64,000 bases of DNA from Neonectria sp. B-13 (GCA_002682825.1 NOKP01000001.1:3909296-3973295), one strand, 5' to 3'. Counted from the first letter of the stretch, positions 21,121-33,600 are shown. Notes: generated by a model not told the origin, from the letters alone. Made by a program: numbers and translations.

Positions 21121-22440
21121 ATGGCTTCCTCCACCAAGGTCTTTTCCCTCGAGGGGAAAGGTCTCAAGCTCGACACAGCCGCCGACGTGGAGCCTTACAT
21201 CGCCGAACTCCGAGCCAACGATGTCGAGGAGGTCAGGCTTCATGGAAACACCCTCGGCGTCGGCGCTTGCGAGCTGCTCGGCGAGGTTCTGGCTACCAAG
21301 AAGAACCTCCAAGTATGTCGACTCCCCTTCAGACCGAGCAACTGAGCCCCAAGAAGATTTCGCTGACCCCGACTCTCTCAGGTGGCGAACCTTGCCGACA
21401 TCTTCACCGGAAGACTCCTTAACGAGATCCCCGAAGCCCTCTCGTCTCTCCTCACCTCCATCCTCAACCTCCCCAAGCTCAACACCATCAACCTGAACGA
21501 CAACGCTTTCGGCTTGAACACCCAGGCGCCCCTGGTCGCGTTCCTGGCCTCGCACGTTCCCCTCCAGCACCTCTACCTGAACAACAACGGCCTCGGTCCC
21601 CATGCCGGCATCCTCATCGCCGACTCCCTCTCGGAGCTCCACGCCAAGAAAGAACTTGCTCGCAAGGAGGGACAGGACGTTCCCGATCTGGAGACTGTTA
21701 TTTGCGGCCGAAACCGACTTGAGAACGGCAGTATGACGGCTTGGGCCAAGACCTACAGCCTCCACAACAAGATCAAGGAGATCAAGATGGTCCAGAACGG
21801 TATTCGATCGGAAGGTGTCTCGCATCTTTTGACCGAGGGTCTCAACCACGCTACCGAACTCCGAGTCCTCGACCTGCAAGACAACACGTTCACTCTGAAG
21901 GGCGCCAAGGCATTGGCCAAGGTTGTGTCAAACTGGACAGTGCTGCAGGAGCTCGCTGTTGGCGACTCTCTCCTGGGTGGTAAGGGCACTGTACGGTTGT
22001 CTAAGGCCCTAGCCGAGGGCAAGAACCCGAAGCTCCAGATCCTACGATTGCAGGGTAACGAGATCACTGCTCCTGGTATCAAGAGCCTCGCCGTTGCTGC
22101 CAAGGACGGCCTACCCGCTCTGAAGCGAATCGAGCTCAACTGCAACCAGTTCACCGAAGACGACGAGTCGATCGCTGTCCTGCGAGAATTGCTCGACGAG
22201 CGAAAGGAGAAGCTCAGCAGCGAGACCGTAGTCGAAGACGACTGGGGTGTCGACAGCCTGAGCGATCTCGAGGAGCCGGACAGTGATGAGGAGGAAGAGG
22301 AGGATGAGAGCGAAGAGGAGGAGCCCGAGGAGCGGGATGAGAAGCTAGTCAAGGAGGCGGAGGAGGCTCAGGAGGAACCTGTCATCAAGGACCTAGAGGT
22401 TGCTGCCCTGGCGAAGAAGCTCGAGAAGACCAGCATTTAG
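21121..22440 (+). CDS. RanGAP (Rna1), Ran GTPase-activating protein (416 aa)
   Basis: Exons 21121-21312 and 21382-22440, joined by a GTATGT...CTCTCAG intron of 69 nt. After a short N-terminal beta strand (K-V-F-S-L-E-G-K) come leucine-rich repeats (for example L-H-G-N-T-L-G, L-N-D-N-A-F-G, L-N-N-N-G-L-G, L-Q-D-N-T-F, L-Q-G-N-E-I) to about residue 335. An acidic Glu/Asp block spans residues about 359-384, followed by a helical tail. This is the RanGAP layout. It stimulates GTP hydrolysis by Ran in the cytoplasm and so sets the nuclear transport gradient. Length is close to yeast Rna1 (407). Confidence 0.97.
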
Positions 22441-23197
22441 ATAGACACCCCCTTTAGATGAGCTGCATGATCATGATCAACCATAATTGAGAAGCCGGGA
22501 ACGAAAAATTCGATACCCCTTCAATTTTGGTTTCTAGACACCCCGGCGCGGCCTGTGCCTCGTCACTCTACGACGCCCGAGATACTACAAAGTCACATAA
22601 AGCAATATGAATACACTATTTAATGCAAAAAGTTTGAATTACTATGCAATCATACTTGGGTCGGTGCCAATAGCTAAAAGTGCTTTCGAAGGAGCATCAC
22701 AGAACAAGGAATGACTTGGGCCATAATCATCATTAGACGCAGAGAGAAGGAACAGTAGAAAGGGGGAACTGTTGTGTGAGTTTGTGGGGAGTCACATACC
22801 TCTGGCCAACTGTTTTGTTGCCACGAGCCTTCTCTCTAGAAAACACACCATTAGCATACACAGTGTAGTAAAGGGTATTGGGGGAAACAGGAGTTGTGTA
22901 GTTTAATAGCGATTGCAGAAACAAAACGACGTCCCCTCCGCGCCAGTCCTCGACTTCAAACATCCGTCCGTAAGTCATCCATCCCCTAGGTAGATAGTTG
23001 TAAACAGCAATTATTGCCCTGAGAGCCTCCGTCCAATAGCCATGTCCTTCCGCCATTCTTATGCCATATAACATCCATATAATGAAAAACAAGTGAATCC
23101 TCGACCCTGGGCCACTACCTATCTGGGCCTCGTGTTGAATTGGCCAGACGCTAGCTATGTGTGATCTTGGTGCTGAGCCCGGAAAAGAAGTTGGTAT
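22441..23197. other. Convergent intergenic region
   Basis: 3' flanks of RNA1 and the Gln/Ala-rich gene. On the minus strand, 22801-22840 looks like a tiny exon (CTAAT branch, TTCTAG, 36 nt, then GTATGT). It may be chance or an alternatively spliced 3' UTR exon. No gene can be supported. Confidence 0.4.
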
Positions 23198-24073
23198 TTA
23201 CATGACGTCCATCGCATCGACTTCGCCAGGTCCCCGGAATTGCTGGTAGGCACCGTACTGGGTAGCCATTTCCATCTGTTGCTGCTGGCGGGTGTAGTCG
23301 GAGCCCATATAGACGGGGTCTGTGGCGGGAGAGTAGGCCGGGGTAGGGGCGAAGTGGCTGTGAGCATCTCTCTGTCGGCTCTCTAGTTCTTGGCGTTGAC
23401 TCTCTCGTCGCATAAGCTCCTCGTAACCCGAGAGCATGTAGGGCTCAGGCTCATTATCAGAGGACTGAGTCCACCTGCCATCACCAGTCTGGACAGTTGT
23501 ACCGTCCAAGCTCATGGTTTGCTGCTGTGCTGCTCTTTCGTACCGTATATGAGCCAACTGCTCCTCTTGCTCAACAGTGGTGCTGCTCCAGGCCAAGGCC
23601 GGAATGTCACTACCCTTGCCGGGAGGGCAGATACTCCAGAGCTCGATGAGTCTCAACTGCTGCGGTGTGTCGGCGATTCTGAACAACTGTACCTGAGATG
23701 GTGTGAGAGTTGCTGGGTCAACACCATGGTTGCGCAGAACAGTCTCAGGGTTCGGAGTCTCGGTCTGAGGCGGTTCCGAGGAGTGCCGTTGCGGCTCCTC
23801 CCAAGCCTCTTGTTGCTGGGCGGGTTGCGGCCTCACGATGTGAGCTGAGTGGTTGTAGTGCTGTGAGACAGAGTAGATGATGGGCTTGGAAGGTTCAGGC
23901 GCATGTTCTTCGTGAGAGACTGCTGCTTGAGCTTGAGCTTGAGCTTGAGCTTGAGCTTGGGCCTCGGCTTGGGCGTGGGCTTGGGCTTGAAGCTCTGGGT
24001 TAAAAGTGAGGTTGCGAGAGAAGAGAGCCGCGAGCTCGTCATGCATCTGCATGGTGTACTGAACTGAAACCAT
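23198..24073 (-). CDS. Gln/Ala-rich protein of unknown function (291 aa)
   Basis: Single coding exon; ATG at 24071-24073, TAA at 23198. The N-terminal 25 residues are a short helical segment, followed by an Ala-Gln dipeptide run (about residues 28-52). An ordered middle section (about 112-150) reads P-E-T-V-L-R-N-H-G-V-D-P and S-Q-V-Q-L-F-R-I-A. The C-terminal half is Gln/Glu/Ser-rich with Arg. There is no signal peptide or DNA-binding motif. Such Gln-rich fungal proteins are sometimes transcriptional cofactors, but nothing here shows it. A 64-nt 5' UTR intron is likely just upstream. I do not recognise the family. Confidence 0.75.
   Translation of the reverse strand: MVSVQYTMQMHDELAALFSRNLTFNPELQAQAHAQAEAQAQAQAQAQAQAAVSHEEHAPEPSKPIIYSVSQHYNHSAHIVRPQPAQQQEAWEEPQRHSSEPPQTETPNPETVLRNHGVDPATLTPSQVQLFRIADTPQQLRLIELWSICPPGKGSDIPALAWSSTTVEQEEQLAHIRYERAAQQQTMSLDGTTVQTGDGRWTQSSDNEPEPYMLSGYEELMRRESQRQELESRQRDAHSHFAPTPAYSPATDPVYMGSDYTRQQQQMEMATQYGAYQQFRGPGEVDAMDVM
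23925..23954 (+). repeat. Perfect GCTTGA hexamer array inside a coding region
   Basis: Five uninterrupted GCTTGA units on the plus strand encode the Ala-Gln repeat of the minus-strand gene. The absence of synonymous variation between units points to recent replication slippage, so the length is probably polymorphic. Confidence 0.8.
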
Positions 24074-24083
24074 GCTGGCGGAT

Positions 24084-24147
24084 CTATAAGTCGAAATCGT
24101 ATTAGCATCTGGGTAAGGTATATATGGAAATGGTCTGATGGGGGTAC
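24084..24147 (-). other. Probable 5' UTR intron of the Gln/Ala-rich gene
   Basis: On the minus strand a GTACCC donor at 24147 and an acceptor CTTATAG ending at 24084, with a GCTAATAC branch sequence, bound a 64-nt segment ending 10 nt before the start codon. The splice signals are good but transcript data are absent. Confidence 0.55.
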
Positions 24148-26346
24148 CTGATGGGACGTTTGCGTGGAAGCGAGGGAAATATCCCTTGTTGCGTACCCTG
24201 TCTTGCCTGTGCTGTTCTGAGAGATAAAGAAGGATTCCAGTCGAGGTGCAGCGAATATGTTCTCTTATGTTCGTGTTCGGTTCGACGAGGGCCTTTGGGG
24301 TTTGATGGTGGGGGTGGCAAGGAAAGCGGGGTGTTGTTTCGGGGGTGTTCTTGCGACAGGACAGTTGGGGAAAACGGTTGGTTTTTTATTTTGACTAAGC
24401 TAAGCAAGTCTCTGGGTAGAGCGAAGAGAGAACAGAAGAGAAGAAGAAGAAGCGCGGACGAGAATGAAATAGGGAGAGAGGAGGGAGAAGAGAGAGATGT
24501 CGACTGCGCGGGACGCTTTATTGGGCTTGGAGGGGCGTCTAAGAGCGGTGGGTCGTTGGGTTGGGTTGCAGGCGCCGGGGCCTTGAAGGTGGGGAGAGAG
24601 AGCGCAAGCAAGAACGGTCCAAGAAGGAAGGCGGGTTCTTTCTTTGTAGATAGTAGGGTAGTGTGCTACGGCAACAAAAGGACGGCGGAGGGTGAAGACG
24701 TCTGGGTGGCGTGGATGAAGGACAGAAAAGAAGAAAGCCAGAAAGATGATGATGCGATGCGAGGTTTGATGGTGGTGGTGGGAAGGAATGGAAGGTGTAC
24801 AGCAGGTAGTAGACTGATGGGGGGGGAAGGAAACAACGTGGGACAGCGGCATAGTGCGCTAGCGGAGGAGGTAGCGGAGGAGCAGCGGCAGGTTCAGTGG
24901 AGATTGCAGGGGCCCATGGGAGAGCTCCAGAAGGCATCTCCAGCAACATAGACTACCTGCTAAAACACCGCCTATCCATGACGCACCAGTGGACAATGTG
25001 ACACACGGAGGGCACATGATACTCCCATGATGTGAGAGCCAGTGGTGGTGATGATGCCCTCTCTTTCGTATCTCTCTTCTCAGTCACATATCCACTCCGC
25101 CATCGCCAGGCTTGCCTAATTCTCTAATTTCTTCCCGTTCAGTAATTCATGCATTCGCTCGCTCACTCTCTAATGCCATTCACTTCTTCACGCTCGGGAC
25201 CCTCTTCCAGGCTCCAAAGACAGGGGAAAGCCCGCACCGGAGGGCCATCCATCATCAGACGGTTTCGTCCGGCCCCTGTTCGCCCGACCAGCGTGACCCA
25301 ATGAGCCAGTGCCACACGGCGTGGGACGCGCCAAATCTCCAGAGACAGGCAACAGGCTAACCGACCCAGGAATCATGGAATGCCCCAGGGGACGCAGGTG
25401 ATGCAGCGAGAATACGTGTAGATGCCTCGCTCTTGGGTTCGACATGACCATCCCCTCTGTCCAGTTCTCTCTTTTTCTTTCCTTCGGCAACAAAGAGAAT
25501 CGCGGCATGTTTCTTGAAGCACTCATCGCACGCACAAGCCAGTACCCATCACTCAAAATGTGCCATTTCCCTTCAAAACTCACCGCCGATCAAAGGCGCA
25601 TTTCCATAGTGTTTCTGTAGTGGCCCTTTGTCCGCGCTACGAACCCCCTCCCGCCTAACAAAGACATGCAGCCCATCCACCAGAGACGGGCCTAGACGGG
25701 CCAGACCCCGTTCCCTCTCAGTCAAGAGGACCGGGAGTTCAAGAGAGGGGCTGGTGAGATGAGGCCCATCAGGGCATGTTATAAATGCGCCCTCTGGGTT
25801 CTCTTGCCATCCGGTACAGTTCGAAATACCAGGAGAATAGCACCGACAATCTCCAATATCCAATATCAATATCCGGTGGGGCAATATGGTCGATTCGTGA
25901 TATGCACGAGGAGGTACTTATTAGGCACTAAAAGCAATGTACAAATACTGAAGACGACGCACTGAACCTTACTCCAGGGGCAGAGATCATGGCTGCTGGG
26001 CTGCATCTCCGAATCCTCGGCTGCAGGGGACCACGATGTGACTCTGTGACAGTGAGGGGCAAGTGGGCTTCACCCAAGCCACTCCCGCAACTTAGCCTCG
26101 TCCCGCCACATGTGGCTCAGCTTTCCAAAGCCTCGTCATTATGGGCGCCTCAGGCACCCTCGCCGCCAGCCTTGCCCGGCAGACAGACTGCAACACGCAG
26201 CTCTCAGGCTGCCTGAAAGTGAAGCTCCAAGCCAACGCCATCACCAACGACACCTCCTCCAACCAAGCTCCCCCATTCTCCCACAACGCCATTTGCCTCT
26301 CTCACCAATCGTCCCTTGAAACCCTTGCCAAGAGCCCACAGTCACC
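24148..26346. other. Divergent intergenic region, Gln/Ala-rich gene to PRE10
   Basis: The left part (to about 24950) is strongly purine-rich on the plus strand, that is pyrimidine-rich on the minus strand, as expected for a long leader of the minus-strand gene. Its long overlapping frames are artefacts of that bias. The rest holds the PRE10 promoter and leader. No other gene is seen. Confidence 0.45.
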
Positions 26347-27380
26347 ATGGTAAGCTGCCAGCTTCGCTCTGTTTCCCATTCGCTTCCCCCCCGCGAGGGA
26401 GAGCTTCCCCAGTTGCTGACCCAGCTGTTCGTTTCCGTAGACGTCGATAGGCACGGGCTACGATCTCCTCAACTCCATCTTTTCGCCTGACGGCCGGAAC
26501 TTCCAGGTCGAATACGCGGTCAAGGCGGTGGAAAATGGCGGCACTTCTATTGGTATCAGAGCCAAGGACGGCGTTGTCCTGGCAGTTGAGAAGGTCGTCG
26601 CATCCAAGCTTCTAAAACCCGGTGCCAACAAGCGTATCGCTACCGTCGATAGCCACGTTGGAGCGGTAAGGCATCACTCTCTCCGCATGTCCCCTGCGCC
26701 GGCTGGCTAAACGTTTCTTTCTTGCTTAGGTTTACTCTGGCATGGTTCCCGATGGTCGTCACTTCGTCGATCGTGCCCGCGACGAGGCCGCGAGCTGGCG
26801 ACAGAACTTCAAGACCCCCATCCCCACATCCGATCTCGCCTCCCGCATGGGTGGCTACCTCCAGGCCTACACCATGTACGGCTCCGTCCGGCCATTCGGC
26901 ATCACCGCCATTATTGGCGGTGTCGACACCTCCGAGGAGACCCCCGTCGACGGCGAGGTCGGCTCGGGTCCCAAGTGTGGCGCTGGCGGCAAGGTCGACG
27001 GCAAGCACGGCGGCCCCTTCCTGTACATGATCGAGCCCAGCGGTCTGTACTGGGGCTACTACGGTGCCGCTACGGGCAAGGGTCGTCAGGCCGCCAAGGC
27101 TGAGCTCGAGAAGCTCGACCTGCCTGCAGGCAACATTACCCTGCACGAAGCCGTCAAGGAGGCCGCGCGCATCATCTACGTGGCGCAGAAGGACAACAAG
27201 GATAAGGACTTCGAGCTGGAGATGACCTGGATCAGTGGAGTCGACGGCCCCACTAAGGGCCGGCATATGGAGGTGCCCAAGGAGCTCCGAGAGGAGGCTG
27301 AGAGATTAGCAAAGGCTGAGGACGACTTAGACGACGATGATGAAGATGAGAAGAAGGATGACGACAAGATGGAAGACTAG
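26347..27380 (+). CDS. Proteasome alpha7 subunit (PRE10/PSMA3 type, 292 aa)
   Basis: Exons 26347-26349 (ATG only), 26441-26665 and 26730-27380. A 91-nt intron starts directly after the ATG. The product begins [10 protein letters not shown] and has the alpha-subunit signature [13 protein letters not shown], then V-Y-S-G, S-V-R-P-F-G and G-A-A-T-G-K-G-R-Q. The acidic C-terminus is typical of alpha7. Against the yeast protein as I remember it, residues about 143-172 are an insertion rich in Gly ([11 protein letters not shown]). Alpha7 is part of the outer ring that gates the 20S core. The gene is convergent with POL5. Confidence 0.96.
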
Positions 27381-27561
27381 AGGACGGCAGTATGTGTCGA
27401 GCGAAAAAAAGGCACTTGTACTATCACGATGACAGGGTCATAGATTTAATGGTTCATCTGCAAGCATCCAACATCATGCGGCATGCATCTTTTGACAATG
27501 TTTGCTTTTCTACTTGCTTCCTTTCCATCCACGGCCACGCTTTTATCTGTCTAAAGGGGTA

Positions 27562-30500
27562 TCAAGAGTTTGCCTGTGAGGCCAGGTTCTGGCACCAGTT
27601 GTTCCAGTCGGCGAAAAACGAGCTCTGCAGCTTTGCCTCGCCCAGCACCCAGTTCGACTGTGACTTGCCATACACGGCGGCCACGTCCTTGATCTTGCTC
27701 TTGTCCGCCGAGTACAGCGCCGATGCGACGATGAGGCTCGCGGCACTGGCAGCCTTGGCATACGCGTGGGCGTTGTCCTTTGCGGCCTCAGCGTGCACCT
27801 CGAGGAGCAGACCAAGCAGGTCTTCTGCGGGAGGGGCCTCGGCATCCTCGCGAGCGTTGCGGGCCTTCTTGAGGGCCTTCTGGTAGTTGAGGATGATCTC
27901 GCAGGCGCGGGCGGCGAGGGGTTTGGTGTTGGTGGCGAGCATGAGGCCGAGGACGGGGAGGAGGAGGGAGAAGGTGAGGGGCTTGAGGGCCTCGTTGCGA
28001 ACGTAGATGTCGAGTAGGTCCAGGATGCGGTTCTTGAAGTTAACGACGGACTGTTTGGCTTCCTTCTTCTGCTTCTTTGAGTCACCCTTGGCCTTGACTG
28101 TGTTCTTCATGACCTGTGCCAGTTTGTCGTCCAGCGCCAACATCTGCGAGTCAGACATGTCAGCGTCGGAGTCGGACGACTCGGCGTCAGCGTCCTTATC
28201 CAAGCGGTGGCTCTTTAGGATCTTGCCCAGGAGCTCGTCCAGCTCTTCAGGCTCGTCCCATTCGCCTTTGTTTCCTTCCTCTTTTCCTCCTTCTTCATCG
28301 GAGTCGGAGTCAGAGTCGGAATTGGCATCGTCACCCTCTCCCTCTGCTTCATCCCCAGATGCCTCTTCGCCATTATGTTCCTTGAGATCGATAAACTCCA
28401 CATCAGAGTCAATCTCGATGTCAGAGCCATCCTCGATATGAGATGACTCGTCCTCGTCGATTTCCATATCATCTTCAGTGTTGAAGAGTTCTTTCTGTCC
28501 CTTTGTGCTCTCGTCAGAACTCAGGGGGCCAGTCAGAAGTTCCAAGCCTTCCGCCGAGATCTGAGGCGTGAAGGCATCGAAAACTTGCTGCGACACCTGC
28601 CGCATCAGTGACGATGGACGTGAAACCATTGACAACAGGATTTCGACCAAAAGTTCCGAGGTTCCCGGCTCACTTTCCCCGGACTTGCCCTTCTTGAGTC
28701 GGTCAGAGTACTGAGAGAGATCATTCAGAACCTCCATGGCATCGGGGTCCTGGTTATAGAGTTGGAAGATCGACACGGCGTGCAACATGGCCAGGCTTTG
28801 TGACAGACTCTTCTCGTCTGCTGCCTTCGACTTTCGTTTCAGGAGCTTCCGCATTCGGGCCATCGCTTCCTGCACAGTAGTCTTGATTTCCTCAGACATG
28901 GCGACTGAATCGGGGTCGATGGATGCAACCGCAAGGCAGAGGCTCTCGTAGTCCTCGGCCTTTCTAGTGAGCTTCGCAAAGGCGGACTCGAGGCGAGACC
29001 GGCAAAGCTCCTGAACCTGCTCAGTCAGAGCTTCTTCCGGGATGTGCTTGGGGCGCGAGTATGCCAACTGCGATAACTCCTGCAGAGCGGAAGCGAACGT
29101 CTCCTTCTGCATATCGCCAGATGACGATGGGGCCGATGCATTGAGCACCCTGGATAGATAGTCCGCGTACACTCGGAGCGTGGATACTGCCTGTGCATTA
29201 TCGAGCTTGGCCAGAAAATCAATGGGTTTTCGAATAATTTTGAGCGTTTCTGGTCCAGTTTCCTCGGTGATATTTTGTAGGATCTTCTCCACCGTCTTAG
29301 CACTTGTCCGCTGGTCGAAGTTGTAGGCGCCATGCTTCCCCAACAGACTTCTGAGAATCGGCACGAGAGTGCTCGGGTGGGTTGAGACAACTGATTCGAT
29401 CGCCTTCAGTGCCTTGATGGCAGCGCGGTGCAGGTAGCGGTCCTCCTTGGCGGCCTGGTTCATCAAGCAGGTAGTAAGATTCTTGCTGAAGAGGCACTCG
29501 ATGTGGGAATGGTGGTCCACAAGCCCCTCCAACATTTTCTGGAACACCGAGAACCCCTTGAACTTTTGACCATCGGTGGCGCTTTTGGAGAAGAGGCCAT
29601 CTAGGGAGAGTTAGCTTGTGGCTTCGAAAAGGTCTGGTCAGGGTCTCGTAAAACTCACCGTCTACCACGCGGGACCAGAACTGCTCAAACTCATCGGACC
29701 CAGCATCCGCCTCTTTCACGTAATGCCCGAGGATGATATCCCACACGAAGTGCAATTGCGCAGTCCAGCTGGCTTGCTTGTTCTTCTGAGGTTGGTCACC
29801 TTGGTCCTGAGAGAAGCTTTCTTTGAGCACAGCAGCGAGGTCGCCGAAGCACTTCTTGGAGAGCGGGTTCTCCCAAGGCTTCACCTTGAGGCCGGGGAAA
29901 CGATTCAGGGCAACGAGCCAGATGGCTGCACCCTCGGCGGTCTTGGCTAGACCTGCATCCGCTACTTTCTCCAGTGTTGCCTTGGCATATTTCTGGCTCA
30001 TTTGCTCAATAGACTGGACAATTATCCAGCCACACTGAGATCGGAGCCATACTTTCTTGTTGGCTAACCTCAAGAGCAAATCCAAGACTGCGTCCCACCT
30101 CGAGGCGTCGCTGAAAAGAATATCGGCTCGTACGAAGCACTCGATGCCAAAGAGCTGCCCGAACCAGTGGTCTCGTTCCTCTTGTCCGGGAATGTTTCCA
30201 ACCGCCTGGGTCTTCTCTGCCAAGATTTCCAACGTCTTCTCGAAAGTGAGACCCGTGTATTTTGTTTCGGCCAGTGCGCTCTCGCCGAACAGCTGTCCCA
30301 GGAGCTCCGTGATTACCAAGCTGAAGCCGAGACGCGACGCATTCCGCCCACTTGCAAGTCCACGAAACAATCGACGGCCCAGATGCCTCTGCAACACGAC
30401 TTCGGCAACACCCTCTCCGCCCAGGAGGCTTGAGACAATGCAGTCTGCAGCCTCTATCCGGTCATTTGCATCGTCGGTGCCTAGAAGCTCGTAGAGGCCG

Positions 30501-30676
30501 GCTTCTCGTTTGCGCTCGTCGCCCAATGGCGACTCGACGAATGGGGATTTATCGATGGTGAGATTCGGCTGCTTCGCGGTGGGCGCTTTGGAATTTTTGT
30601 CGTTCTTGTTTCGTTTATTGGGTTTCTGGGAGGCATTAGAGCCTTGCTTGGGTCCTTGTTTTCTTTTTATGGCCAT
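27562..30676 (-). CDS. Pol5 (DNA polymerase phi / Mybbp1a family, 1018 aa)
   Basis: Two exons on the minus strand: 30676-29659 and 29600-27562, with a GTGAGT...CCCTAG intron. The N-terminus is a Lys/Asn-rich nuclear signal region. Helical HEAT-like repeats follow, with the family's L-E-R/L-L-G and F-S-L-V-I-T-E-L segments. Residues 714-797 form an acidic Ser/Asp/Glu block, then a helical C-terminal domain starting K-N-R-I-L-D-L-L-D. Despite its name, Pol5 is a nucleolar factor for rRNA transcription and processing and has no known polymerase activity. Length equals yeast Pol5 (about 1022). Confidence 0.95.
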
Positions 30677-33600
30677 GATTGATCAGTGCGACGGGAAAAT
30701 GAGATCAATTCAACAGACAGTATGTGATCTTATCGCCAAACTTTTGGTGGTGATGCCAGGGAAAAAAATCCAGGAAGCTTGGGTTATGCCGGTTGTCACC
30801 GCCTGGAGGCACCCCGCGGTCCCACTTGGTTGACATGGGGGCTGCCAGGTACCGATAGAACGGTACGTACCTGCCAAGTGAAGTGGAAAATGAACGACAT
30901 CCAACTTACCCTGGAACATTTTATCGACATAATCCAAGCAAAATAGCATCAACGTTTGTTTTGTTCTAGCGAACTTCACATATAGCTCCAGTCAACTCTT
31001 CGCAAGGGTTTACTGAGACGATGAGCCCGGCGTCACAATAGAACGTCGTGAAAAAACTGTCTTGAACATTGACACTTCGGTCGTATGCCTGCAACACATT
31101 CATCTTGAATCAAAGAAGTATCAATTCGTCCCAAGCACTTGCTCAGCTAAGTGTCGGGGAGACTCATTGTATTCTTAGCCAGTAATCGTTGCAAAAATAA
31201 AGTGTTTCATATTGCAGGCCACTTAATTGCGTTGCAATCGAACCATTAACAACACATTTGTCAAGTCTTGCTTGGCTTTAGACACGTAATTGCGTGGGAT
31301 CTACATAGCCAACAGGGCCAATTCTGACATGTTAGTTGTTCACTAAGATGGTTTTGTCCTCCTTCCTCAGGGTTATGCAATGGTTGCAGTGGCTTCTCAA
31401 ATATACTAGATATCTGGGTGAAAGGGAGCTCTGCTTCGTGGCGAAATCCGACGGGGTCTGATTGATCATATTGATTGCATGAGAAAATACCAGTTTTTTG
31501 TTTCACGTCATCGGATGGTCATTTTCGAATTTAGACATAACATAGCTTACTGTGTCAGCCTATATTTCAACCAGGCATGGGGTCATACTCATTCGGGATC
31601 TCGCCGAGCAAGTTCGGCTGGAGCGGCGGGAGGAGTATTCCGGGGTAAACGGTTGAACGGAGACATGAAACTGAAATCGGGTGCTTAGTGACCTAGCTTT
31701 CCAAGCGTTACTACGTTAGTCGCGATGCAGCTTTTACGATCGGTTCTTTCGGTCGTCATGCGATCATGGCACGTGTTTGAGATATATGAGCGTCGTTTCC
31801 GCAACTCAGTTGTTAGGGAACCCACTTCAAAATCCGAGAATAGCGAAGGTTGTTTCAACCAGGGACCATTGAACCAAGGCTAAGTTTCACAGATCCCGCC
31901 TATTCCGGTTGCTTCGTTGACGACCGTTCCCAAATACGCGTGTACGCAAGTGGCACGTCTGACGATTTACTCGTTAGAATTATTCGGATAAGGTGACCAT
32001 TTCTTGGTTAAGGTAGATCATAAAATTCCGGTTGAGTGATAGCATAGAACATATATGACATGTATCTCACCGAATTCTTAAGCGACATTTGACTTGGGAA
32101 TGAGCGCTGACAAGAGAGAATGCTTACGACGTCACGGACCCAGGTTGAGTCGAGAGTAGAGTCATGACTGAATCAGGAAATACGAATTAATGATCGCTTT
32201 TGCGCAGAACACATTCCCATATGGATTTGTGAAACATCCATTGCCGATCGTTTGTGAACGAACAGATAAGTCAAGTACCCTAGAGTATAGAGCCTTATAT
32301 CTTTATCCCAAACCAAAATCTTGTCGAAGAGCATGGTGGATTCGAGGAAAGGGCTGTCAGGGAAGCCCCCGACTTGTGCTCTGGGATCCGAAGACCGGAG
32401 ACAAAGTTTTCTCTATCACCACGAACAACGGCAAACCCGATTTCGTCCGTAATCCTCGCCTGAGGGTTTGTCGCATTTGATGGCTTAGTTGGGAGCTTGG
32501 ACATCTTATTCATTTCCCAGAGTCGCAGATTTTCTGCCCGTGCTCGCGGATAGCGTACCGCAGAGTTGGCTACAGGGCTACGTGTTCGTCTACTCGTACG
32601 ACAGGCACAAAGACCATGTTCGCTGTTCAAGGGGAAGACCCCAGAACCCAGAACCCATATTTCAGGCGGGTCAGTTCCTGGTACGGCAACAGCTACGAAA
32701 TCGCGTACCAGGGAGAACGTTGGGAGCGGAACGGGGCGAGTCGGGCTTTAAGTTGCGGGCTCCAGAAAATGAGCATAGAGGCGTTGCGTTGTCACGGGCT
32801 CTCCTCCACGACGTCACTTACTTTGGTAGAGTCAGACGGTCCGCTGGGAATCGGGATGGAGCTAGGATGGCGGCAAAAGAGTATTGAGCTTGCGAGGCCA
32901 TTGACTCATCGTGAACCAGGCCACAGCATGCCAGGTAACGTATAATAGGGTCCCGGGAAGCCTGGCATGCGGAAGGGTTGGAATGCGGCGAGACATGTCT
33001 CTCTGCTCGGAAGCAGCACTACATTGCCTCGACGGCGTGTCTGAGTGGCATGCCGTGGAAATGAGCTTGCGGCTCACTGATCAACCTGGGGCCGTCGAAG
33101 TGAATTTGGGTCAAGCGGCACGTGCTCTGAAATTCTAGATCGGCCAAGCAACACGTTCACGAAATTGCAGCGAGGGAGAGCGTCTCATAGAAGGAAGCGC
33201 GGAGGCTGGGACGCGGGCGGGACGGTGGCGCATCCCTTGCCAGGTCGGTTACCGAACTTGAGACCTAGGATCTGGGATCCGGGACGGGAGACGAACGAGG
33301 CGTTGGATGTGTCGTGAGCTATTGAGCAGCCACATCGACGTTTCCTGACTTGTCGCCAGCCAACAGAAGAAAAACCAGAGACCAATTCTAGATGTGCTAA
33401 TTTAGAGGGAGGAGGAGAGACGGAGGGCCGGCGAAAGTGGGGCCGGACCCGGACTTTGGACGCCTCAACAAGGAAGGTTGCAAATAGTATGTGCGTGTGT
33501 GCCTGAGGCGATAAAGATAGGTGGGTTGGTGGGATCTGGGCAGCAGCACGTGACTACGCGCGAATTGACTGGGGAACCACCCAAACGCGACACGTCGTGG

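Noticed and set aside
24151..24951. 266-codon plus-strand frame
   Set aside because: Purine-rich strand opposite a pyrimidine-rich leader; composition artefact.
32190..32945. Chain of plus-strand frames in the gene desert
   Set aside because: No frame, alone or joined, shows a family motif; a weak secreted-protein-like look is not evidence.
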